From an uncultured Spirochaetaceae bacterium (GTDB lineage Bacteria; Spirochaetota; Spirochaetia; SZUA-6; Bin103): a stretch of DNA of 11,785 nucleotides. The first letter of the stretch is position 1; each line of letters begins with the position of its first letter. The position numbers and the translations under genes are program-made. The stretch is from assembly GCA_913043885.1 (NCBI GenBank), contig CAJWOB010000045.1, positions 1 to 11,785 on the forward strand, given 5' to 3'. This document shows positions 1 to 5,727 of the stretch, piece by piece. The notes under the pieces are model-generated. The model saw only the letters and a list, made by a program, of their open reading frames with translations. It was not told the DNA's origin and did no database searches.

Positions 1-603
1 TTCCAGCACGCCGGCCTCCGCGCTGGTGCCGAGCAGGCTGTAGTCCTGAAAGGTCAGCGACACGTCGAACTCACCGGTCTCGATGCAGCGCCGATGCAGC
101 TCATGCGGGCGGCAGCCAAGCCCGATGGCGCGGATGGAGCCCTGCTCCTTGAGCTTGCGCAGCGCGCCGATGGAGCCGTCGTCGGCCAGCACCAACGACA
201 GCTCGGTGGGGTCGTGGACCAGGAACATGTCGAGGTAGTCAGTGCGCAGCTCCCGCAGGCTGTTCTCGAAGCTCCGCATCGTACCTTCGTAGGTGAACGC
301 CTCCGGGTTGTCCTTGTGGACGGACACCTTGCTGGAGAGGATCAGGTCTTCCCGCCGGTTGCCCCGGCTCCACCACTCCTCCAGCGCTCGCCTGACGATC
401 CCCCCGCTGCACCCGTCGATGTAGTTGTCCGAGGTGTCGATGAGGTTGATCCCGGCCTCCAGCCCAGCCAGCACCGTGTCGATACCGACCTGGTCGTCAT
501 ACGAGCCGCGTAGGTTGCCCAGCCACGCCCCGCCGATACATAGGACGGTAACCTCGAAGCCGGTGCGGCCGAGCGTGCGCTTCTCCCAGTCGATCTTGCC
601 CAT
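1..603 (-). CDS. Aldo/keto reductase, sugar 1-dehydrogenase type (3' end outside window)
   Basis: Predicted soluble NAD(P)-dependent aldo/keto reductase; 201 N-terminal residues are in the window and no stop is reached. The fold begins with RTLGRTGFEVTVL. The family's catalytic tetrad is visible: Asp56 and Tyr61 in LIDTSDNY, Lys92 in ILSSKV and His130 in FLVHDP. The sequence resembles the D-threo-aldose / L-fucose / galactose 1-dehydrogenase branch, which oxidises free aldoses to lactones; that substrate class is an inference. The ATG is chosen because GGGAGG lies 7 bases upstream (611-616 on the plus strand). It starts 14 bases after the stop of the upstream enolase-superfamily gene, so the two are probably cotranscribed, which fits a sugar to lactone to acid to dehydrated acid route. 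The missing part should hold the NAD(P) phosphate-binding segment. Confidence 0.9.
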   Translation of the reverse strand, partial: MGKIDWEKRTLGRTGFEVTVLCIGGAWLGNLRGSYDDQVGIDTVLAGLEAGINLIDTSDNYIDGCSGGIVRRALEEWWSRGNRREDLILSSKVSVHKDNPEAFTYEGTMRSFENSLRELRTDYLDMFLVHDPTELSLVLADDGSIGALRKLKEQGSIRAIGLGCRPHELHRRCIETGEFDVSLTFQDYSLLGTSAEAGVLE

Positions 604-617
604 CCCGGTACCTCCCG

Positions 618-1775
618 CTAGTCCAGAAAGCTGAGGTCCTCGCGCATGCGGGTGCGCACGTGTTCCTCGTCTATCCCCAGCCCTACCCCGGGGGCCTCGG
701 TCATGAGGATCTTGCCGCCCTGGATCAGGTGGCCGTCGGCCGCCAGCGGGCTGTCACCGGTCTCCGGCCGAACTACGAAGCGTGGCCAGTTCTCATCCAG
801 GTGGAAGTGATATTCGAGAACGAGGAAGTTGGGCACCGCGGCGCAGACGTGGGCGGCAGCGTAGGTGCCCACTGGACCGCACACGTTGTGAGGCGCCATG
901 GGCAGGTAGTAGAGCTCACCCAGCTCGGCAATGCGTTTGCCCTCGGCGAGACCGCCGGCCTTGGCGAGGTCGGGACAGATAATGTCGGCAGCCTCCGTCT
1001 GGACCAGCTCGCGAAATCCGTGGGTGGTGTAGAAGTTCTCGCCGGTGCAGATCGGTAGCGTCGTCTGCTGCTTGAGCTCCCGCATCGCCGCCACGTTCTC
1101 CGGCGGGATCGGATCCTCGAGCCACAGTAGGTCCAGCCCCTCGAGTCGATGGGCGACCTTGAGGATATCGACCGGCGGGTAGTTTCAGTGCGCGTCGATG
1201 GCCAACTCGGTGGCGGGATTGAGCGCCTCGCGCATGGCGGTTACCACCGACACGTAGTGATCGATTTCGCCGCTTGTAAGCGAGCTGCTGTACCGGTCGA
1301 GCATCTGCGGCAGCGGATCGATGTCGAACTTGAGCGCGTCGAACCCATCGGCCTCCGCCGCCAGCGCCGTCTTCACGTACGCCTCGGGGGTCTCCTTGTC
1401 GCCAGCATGGCGATCTGCATATACCCGGATCGTGTCCCGGTAGCGTCCACCCAGCAGACGCCATATCGGCTGGCCGCACGCCTGACCGGCAATGTCCCAC
1501 AATGCCATCTCGATACCGCTGATGGCGCTTATCACCGCCCCCTGGTAGAACCCGGAGGCGGACATCGACCCCATCATGTCCTTGAACAGGCGGTTGACGT
1601 TGCGGGGATCCTTGCCGATGAGCGCCCGGGTGAGGCGTGGATCGACGACGATCTGATGGACGCCGGCGCCATGATATGCCTCGCCGACGCCGACGACACC
1701 TTCGTCGGTCCGCACTTTGACCAGGACCCACATCGGCTCGACCAGCACCGACGCCACTGAGATGATCTGAATGAT
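618..1775 (-). pseudogene. Enolase-superfamily (mandelate racemase-type) dehydratase with in-frame TGA
   Basis: Acid-sugar dehydratase or racemase of the mandelate racemase/muconate lactonizing group, close to full length (about 385 codons). Numbering from the GTG at 1757, the N-terminal capping domain includes VGEAYHGAG and EMALWDIAG. The barrel has metal ligands Asp188 (AIDAH), Glu214 (WLEDP) and Glu240 (CTGEN) at the canonical 26-residue spacing, followed by Lys266 and His290 (MAPHN). Codon 191, directly after AIDAH, is TGA (1185-1187), where relatives have Trp (AIDAHW); the same frame then continues intact to TAG at 618. The N-terminus aligns without gaps to the divergent paralogue only if translation starts at 1773-1775, which reads ATC; the nearest standard start is the GTG at 1757, which would drop the first beta strand. 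This suggests a recently inactivated gene, or two single-base consensus errors. It is likely cotranscribed with the downstream aldo/keto reductase. Confidence 0.8.
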
Positions 1776-1832
1776 GCCTATTCCGCTTCAGCTGGCGGCG
1801 CCAGCGGCGCCAGCTGCAGAAGTGTAGCGGAG
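1776..1832. promoter_or_regulatory. Short divergent intergenic region with inverted repeat
   Basis: These 57 bases separate two head-to-head enolase-superfamily genes. They contain perfect 9-base arms CAGCTGGCG (1789-1797) and CGCCAGCTG (1808-1816) around a 10-base centre, overlapping two tandem copies of GGCGCCAGC (1797-1805 and 1806-1814). An operator for a shared regulator is plausible from the symmetry and position. No convincing -10/-35 pair is visible. GGAG abuts the plus-strand ATG directly, too close to be a normal ribosome site. Confidence 0.4.
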
Positions 1833-2492
1833 ATGCGCATTACCCACATCGGATCGGTGCGGTTCGAGGATCCGCCGTGGGTGCTCGTGCGCGTGTACAC
1901 CGACACCTGCCTGGTTGGGGTGGGGGAGGCCTACCACGGCGCCGGGGTGCACCAGATTGCGGTGGACCGGCGCATGACCGCCGCGCTGCTCGGGCGCGAC
2001 CCCCGGAACGTGGAGCGGCTGGCCCGCGACATGGGGACGGCTATGTCGGCATCCGGTTTCTTTCAAGGCGCGGTAATGAGCGCGATAAGCGGGCTGGAGA
2101 TGGCACTGTGGGACCTCGCTGGACAGGCGGCGGGCGTCCCTATCTGGCAGTTGTTCGGCGGTAGGGTCCGCGAGCGGGTGCCGCTCTACGCCACCGGCCA
2201 CAACCGGACGGAGGAAACGCCCCACGCCTACGCCGCAAGGGCGGTAGAGCTACAGGAGTGCGGCCTGCGCGGGATCAAGATCAGCGTCCATCCGCGAGCC
2301 TCCGACGTGACCCCGCTGGAACTATCGCATGCGGTGCAGGCGTCTCTGGAAGCCGATACCTGGCTGGCCGTCGACGCGCACGGTGCCTACTCCGGGCCGG
2401 ACGCCGCGCGCTTGGCAGCATCCCTCGCCGACCTCGGGCTGCAGTGGCTGGAGGACCCGCTGCCGCCCCAGAATATCGACGCCATGCGCGCC

Positions 2493-2684
2493 TTAACCCA
2501 CACCTCTCCGATTCCCGTGGGCACCGGCATCCGTATCTATTCGCAGCACGCTGCCGCCCGAGTCGAGCCGGCCGCCCTTTCGATAGACGGTGTCGAACCC
2601 GAGGGTCGCTTCCAGATCCAGGTCAGGGACCTCGTACGCGAAATGGGTGACGGTTATTCGAGTGATCTGTGGAGTGCGGGCCAT
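2493..2684 (-). pseudogene. 5' fragment of another enolase-superfamily gene
   Basis: A 63-codon frame begins MARTPQITRITVTHF and continues EVPDLDLE, FDTVYRKGGRL and VLRIDTDAG. This matches the N-terminal strand-turn-strand of a mandelate racemase subfamily distinct from the other copies here (typical members read ITRITV..., FNPVY..G.RL, ALRIETDAG). After DTDAG the expected VTGEYV is lost and the frame ends in TAA. The ATG is preceded by AGAGGAGAACC, the strongest ribosome site in the window, so this is a genuine gene start. The break at about 2521-2530 coincides with the break in the opposing plus-strand enolase gene, as expected if one rearrangement removed the 3' ends of two convergent genes. 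Confidence 0.7.
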
Positions 2685-2687
2685 GGT

Positions 2688-2695
2688 TCTCCTCT
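2688..2695 (-). promoter_or_regulatory. Strong Shine-Dalgarno of the enolase fragment
   Basis: The minus strand reads AGAGGAGA, then ACC, then ATG (2682-2684). This fixes the start of the fragmentary gene and shows that its 5' end is preserved. Confidence 0.7.
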
Positions 2696-2717
2696 ACGCA
2701 CCGAGGTGGTGCCGACG

Positions 2718-2793
2718 GCTATGCGCATAGCGTACGGATAGCCAGATGGACTAACGGCCGCGGTATCCGGCCTCTATACGGATAGTGACTAAC
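2718..2793. promoter_or_regulatory. Palindrome and repeated motif upstream of the enolase fragment
   Basis: GCTATGCGCATAGC (2718-2731) is a perfect 14-base palindrome, 33 bases upstream of the minus-strand start codon at 2684. It is followed by two copies of a composite motif: TACGGATAG (2733-2741) then GACTAAC (2749-2755), and TACGGATAG (2777-2785) then GACTAAC (2787-2793). The copies lie 44 bases apart and differ by 6 bases in the inner spacing. The arrangement suggests regulator-binding sites of the former promoter; no clear -10/-35 pair was found. Confidence 0.4.
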
Positions 2794-2827
2794 AGGGGCG
2801 CACAGGGCGCCATTGTCGCTTGCGTCC

Positions 2828-2843
2828 CAGCGAAGCAACATGG
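2828..2843 (+). repeat. 16-base direct repeat, copy 1
   Basis: CAGCGAAGCAACATGG occurs here, where homology of the decayed enolase gene ends, and again at 5697-5712. The identity stops sharply on both sides. Confidence 0.55.
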
Positions 2844-2883
2844 CGTTGCGCAGCGCGCCCACCAGGTGAGCCGCCGCCGTGGC

Positions 2884-2901
2884 CGTCGTCGGCGTCGTCG
2901 G
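2884..2901. repeat. Tandem 9-base duplication in the enolase pseudogene
   Basis: CGTCGTCGG occurs twice in direct succession. On the minus strand it encodes the repeated Asp-Asp-Ala run in EIDADDADDGHGG. Many relatives appear to have a single ADD, so it may be a small slippage duplication; that comparison is from memory. Confidence 0.4.
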
Positions 2902-3594
2902 CGTCGATCTCGCAGTTGACGCCGAATGCCTCCGCGGTGCGGGCGATCTTCAACACATCGGTGACGCCGCCGGCGGCGGGGATCGCAACCCGCACCAGGT
3001 CTGCTGTCTGTCCTGCGAGATGCTGGGCGGCAAGGCGCCCGCGTACAGCAACGGGAAGCCGGGAGCCACCGCCTCTCGGGCGGCGCCTATCGCGGCGAGC
3101 GCGGCGTCCGTCTGCGCGCGGGGGACGCCGACGTCGATAACGCTGGTGGTGCCTGTGAGCGCGTAGGCGCGATAGCCATCCGCCTCCGCCTCCGCCTTCT
3201 TCGCTTCGTTCGCCGCGGTCTGTGGATCGATCCCGGCCGACCCCTTCAGGCACAGCGGCAGCTCGGTGCGAAACCCACCGATGGCGCGGTACAGCGGCAG
3301 TCCCTGCAGCTTCGCCCACAGATCCCATAGGGCGACGTCGAAGGGCGCTCAGAGTGGCCAGGTGGTGCCACCGGGCTGTCCGGGAGCCGCGACCCGCAGG
3401 TCGCGCCAGATACGCTCCCGCTGGCTGAGCGGCCGGCCCACCATCAGCCGACCGGAACGCCTCGACTGCTCCAGGAGGTAGCAGGGTGGGGTCGACGAGG
3501 CCGACCCCCTCGTGGTCGCCGGCGGCAACCGAGACGATGCCAGCCGGTAGCCGGACCTGGACGCTGGAGATGGTTGCCGAGAGAGCGCCGTCCA

Positions 3595-4778
3595 TCAGAC
3601 GACCTCCAGCGCGTCGGCTTCGACGCGGTCCCAGTCAGGCTCCTCGACCGGCAGGTCGCCGCACTGGATGGGCATGTAGCCGTCGTCGATCACCTTGATC
3701 CCCTGGAACGTCAGCGTGGCGGGGTCCTGCGGTGGCGGCAACGGCCCCTCCGACCCGTACTCGTAGATGGGGTCGTTGTGGATGGCCAGCACCACGTGGG
3801 CGTCGCCGCCGTGTACATCGAGGCCGAAGCTCTCGGCCATCTTCGCCAGCTTGATCTGGCCGGTGAGGCCGATGGAGCGCTGGCGCACGATGTCGGTCGC
3901 CTGCAGGGCGACGAACGTGGAGGCGTTGAACGGCTGGCCGGCCAGCGATCCCACCCACTCCATGGCTAACACCGGAAGGTCCAGCGTGGCGCACAGCTTC
4001 TTGAGCCCCATGATGTCGAAGTCCTGCAGCGGCTCCTCGGTCCAGGCATAGCCGAGGCGTTCCATCTCACGGCCGATCTTGATTGCCTCGTCGCACGTGC
4101 AGGACTCGACCGGATCGTGGATAAGGATGAAGTCGTCCCCCATCGCCTTCGCGCAGGGCCCGGAACCGCTCCGCGTTTCCCTGCACTCCGGCGTAGGAAT
4201 GGTCCTTGGCGCCCTTGAACCCTTCCTCCCGCGCCTGCATCGCCGACTGCACATACTCGTCGGTGTTCCTGCCGCCAATGTTGCGGTAAGCGGGGATGCG
4301 ATCGCGGGCGCCGCCCAACAGCTGGTAGAGCGGCATGCGGGCGTGGCGGCTGGCCAGGTCCCACAGCATCTCGTCGACCGACTGGATGAGCCCGCGGCCG
4401 GTGTACATGAACCGTTGGGTACCACAGGCGCTGCCAGATGCGCTCGCGGTCGAAGGCGTCCATGCCGGTAAGCAGGTGGGCGATCTTTACGCGAAACTCG
4501 CGGGCCTGCCAGATGAGCTCCTGGGAGGAGAAGCCGCGACCGAGGGTGCTGTAGGCGTCCAGGTCGCCGTCGGTGACCCGGCGTAGCTTCAGCTCGAACG
4601 ACGGCGCTGTCTCACGGAACTCGGGCAGCTCTTCGTTGCCGCGCACGCCCTCGCCGTGGGTGAACAGGCCGGAGAGGCCAGGCGGCACCAGCTCCATGTT
4701 GCCACGCCCGACCGCCGAGCGCTCGCGCTCGCGCTCGCCGGTGGGCAGGATGTAGAGCCTCACCTCTTTGATCAGCAC
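3595..4778 (-). pseudogene. Enolase-superfamily dehydratase split by two single-base insertions
   Basis: Joining three frames gives one full-length protein of about 393 residues. Frame one (GTG at 4778) runs from LIKEVRLYILPTGE through GFSSQELIWQAREF to RERIWQRLWYPT. An extra G in a GG pair at 4412-4413 shifts to FMYTGRGLIQSVDEMLWDLA, LYQLLGGARDRIPAYRN and GAKDHSYAG. A second extra G at 4146-4147 shifts to AMGDDFILIHDPVES, AWTEEPLQDFDIMGLKK, LAMEWVG and FGLDVHGGDAH. Metal-ligand candidates are the Asp of IHDP, the Glu of TEEP and the Glu of AMEW, with a catalytic His candidate in DVHGG. All expected segments are present, so the lesions are recent or are consensus errors. The substrate is unknown; dehydration of a sugar acid is the family's usual role. 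No strong ribosome site precedes the GTG. The stop overlaps the next enolase start as TGATG. Confidence 0.82.
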
Positions 4779-4848
4779 CGGGTAAGTGTCTGCCGGTTAC
4801 CGGCGCTGTCAAACGCGGCCGGGCCGGTCGTTGCCCGCCTGCCGCTAC
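4779..4848. other. Intergenic spacer with 13-base palindrome
   Basis: This 70-base gap lies between the amidohydrolase stop and the enolase GTG, both on the minus strand. It holds GCCGGT-T-ACCGGC (4792-4804), a perfect inverted repeat. No T-run follows on either strand, so it is not a typical intrinsic terminator; an operator or an mRNA hairpin near the enolase start is possible. Confidence 0.3.
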
Positions 4849-5697
4849 TCAGCTGGACGACAGGCGGTAGGCGTCGACGGTGTTGGCGCCCAGCACCCGC
4901 TCTCGCACCGACTCGTCCTGGCCTTGCAGGTACTCGTCGACGACGCCAAACACCGCGGCGTAGGGAGCGCGTTTGCCGCAGACCGGCCAGTTGCTGGCGT
5001 AGAGCAGGCGCCGGTCGCCGAAGTGACGCCACAACGCGTCGAGGGTAGGTCGGTAGAAGTCCGCGTTCTCCGGCGCCTGCTGGGGTACGCTGCATTCCAC
5101 CAGCCCGGAGATCTTGCAGTACACGTTGGCGCTGTCGGCGAGCGCCTCCACCCCCCGCAACCACCCGGCGTTTGGCGCGGCGCCGTCGATGGCCACGTGG
5201 GCGACGTGGTCGAGGACCACGTGCAGGTCGGGAAGCGCGGCGCACAGCTCCGCCACCACCGAGAGCTGCTCGCCGTTAACCAGAAGGTCGACGCTCAGAT
5301 CGCGCTGCAGCAGCTCGCGGCACGCCTCCACCAGCGCGTCGCGCGGCCCGTCGACCAGGTCACTACTCAGTCGCAAGCCGCGGAAGAGGGGATTCGCGCG
5401 GAACCGATCGAGGTGGGAGGTGTAGTCGGGGTCGTCCGGCTCGATGTGGCCGACAAAGCCGACGATCGATCGGTCGCTGTCGCGGGCTGCCAGATCCAGG
5501 ATCCACTGATTGTCTTCCAGCCAGGCGCTGGCCTCGACCACGACTGTCTGATGGACACCGTGCGGAGACGCCACCGCGCGGAAGTGCTCGGGGAGGGTGG
5601 TGCGGTATAGCACCTCGTCGTCCGCGGCCGGCCATGGGACGCCCGCGGGGCGGGCAGGATCGAAGAAATGGGTGTGAGCGTCGATAATAGGGACCAC
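4849..5697 (-). CDS. Amidohydrolase family 2 (COG3618-like, lactonase type)
   Basis: Cytoplasmic TIM-barrel metal-dependent hydrolase of 282 residues, close to the family's usual 280-300. Visible features are the HxH motif His8/His10 in IIDAHTHFFDP, the FRGLRL strand at 105-110, His164 and His167 in VLDHVAHV, CKISGL at 194-199, SNWPVCG at 235-241 and the C-terminal LGANTVDAYRL. COG3618 includes L-fuconolactone, 4-sulfomuconolactone and related lactone hydrolases, so opening of a sugar lactone is the most likely reaction. Residue 236 is Asn where many members have Asp (GSDWPV). The GTG at 5697 is chosen because family homology begins right there; the frame is open for 38 more codons upstream but they look non-native. 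No ribosome site is evident. It is divergent from an oxidoreductase and lies 70 bases upstream of an enolase dehydratase gene on the same strand. Confidence 0.85.
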   Translation of the reverse strand: MVPIIDAHTHFFDPARPAGVPWPAADDEVLYRTTLPEHFRAVASPHGVHQTVVVEASAWLEDNQWILDLAARDSDRSIVGFVGHIEPDDPDYTSHLDRFRANPLFRGLRLSSDLVDGPRDALVEACRELLQRDLSVDLLVNGEQLSVVAELCAALPDLHVVLDHVAHVAIDGAAPNAGWLRGVEALADSANVYCKISGLVECSVPQQAPENADFYRPTLDALWRHFGDRRLLYASNWPVCGKRAPYAAVFGVVDEYLQGQDESVRERVLGANTVDAYRLSSS

Positions 5698-5712
5698 AGC
5701 GAAGCAACATGG
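5697..5712 (+). repeat. 16-base direct repeat, copy 2
   Basis: Second exact copy of CAGCGAAGCAACATGG, in the 30-base gap between the divergent amidohydrolase and oxidoreductase genes. It overlaps the first base of the amidohydrolase start codon. Confidence 0.55.
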
Positions 5713-5715
5713 TGC

Positions 5716-5721
5716 GGGAGG
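5716..5721 (+). promoter_or_regulatory. Ribosome site deciding the oxidoreductase start
   Basis: GGGAGG lies 6 bases before the GTG at 5728, within the 30-base gap between divergent start codons. It supports this GTG over the in-frame ATG at 5668, which would overlap the amidohydrolase gene. Confidence 0.65.
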
Positions 5722-5727
5722 CAGCAA

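Larger units (their letters stand above)
1833..2741 (+). pseudogene. Enolase-superfamily dehydratase, 3'-truncated
   Basis: This open frame of 302 codons is a genuine mandelate racemase-type enzyme only for about its first 232 residues. It has the capping domain (VGEAYHGAG, SAISGLEMALWDLAG), then barrel strands with metal ligands Asp181 (AVDAH) and Glu207 (WLEDP). Homology stops at PIPVGTG (about 2528): the third metal Glu expected next is Ile233, and the rest (about 70 residues) is antisense read-through of another enolase gene. The metal site and the C-terminal acid/base residues are therefore missing, and the product cannot be a normal enzyme. Over 95 aligned N-terminal residues it matches the divergent neighbour at 70 positions, so the two are close paralogues in inverted orientation; relatives run to about 370-390 residues. 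Confidence 0.82.
2789..3595 (-). pseudogene. Enolase-superfamily gene, heavily decayed
   Basis: Homology to a mandelate racemase-type enzyme is spread over three frames. It starts at the ATG at 3595 with ISSVQVRLPAGI, HEGVGLVD and LLPPG. A one-base shift near 3445-3449 leads to LMVGRPLSQRERIWRDL, an in-frame TGA at 3349-3351, then FDVALWDLWAKLQGLPLY and GYRAYALTGTTS. Near 3055-3066 the sequence jumps to GRLAAQHLAGQTADLVRV and GGVTDVLKIARTAEAFG. The segment that should hold the Asp and Glu metal ligands (roughly 80-90 residues) is missing, so this is an internal deletion and not only a frameshift. Another shift near 2870-2879 gives AHLVGALRNAM, after which homology ends. The start codon overlaps the upstream enolase gene's stop (TGATG), a sign of former translational coupling. 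At least four independent lesions make this a true pseudogene. Confidence 0.82.

Noticed and set aside
1185..1187. Selenocysteine or a TGA-as-Trp genetic code
   Set aside because: The position is a Trp, not Cys, in relatives; no clear hairpin follows the TGA; neighbouring genes end in TGA and use TGG for Trp.
916..1731. Minus-strand frame overlapping the TGA-containing enolase in another phase
   Set aside because: Arg-rich out-of-phase shadow; the enolase residues are in the other frame.
2884..2906. Short tandem repeats as a possible CRISPR or satellite
   Set aside because: Only two 9-base units without spacers, inside former coding sequence for an Asp-rich stretch.
618..4778. All enolase lesions explained by poor sequence quality
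   Set aside because: Single-base lesions could be errors, but the tail-to-tail truncation and the internal deletion cannot, and 7 kb of adjacent genes are error-free in frame.
4792..4804. GCCGGT-T-ACCGGC as an intrinsic terminator
   Set aside because: Only a 6-base stem and no T-run on either strand.
4786..5610. Plus-strand frame opposite the lactonase-like amidohydrolase
   Set aside because: Antisense shadow of an intact gene; no domain or ribosome site.
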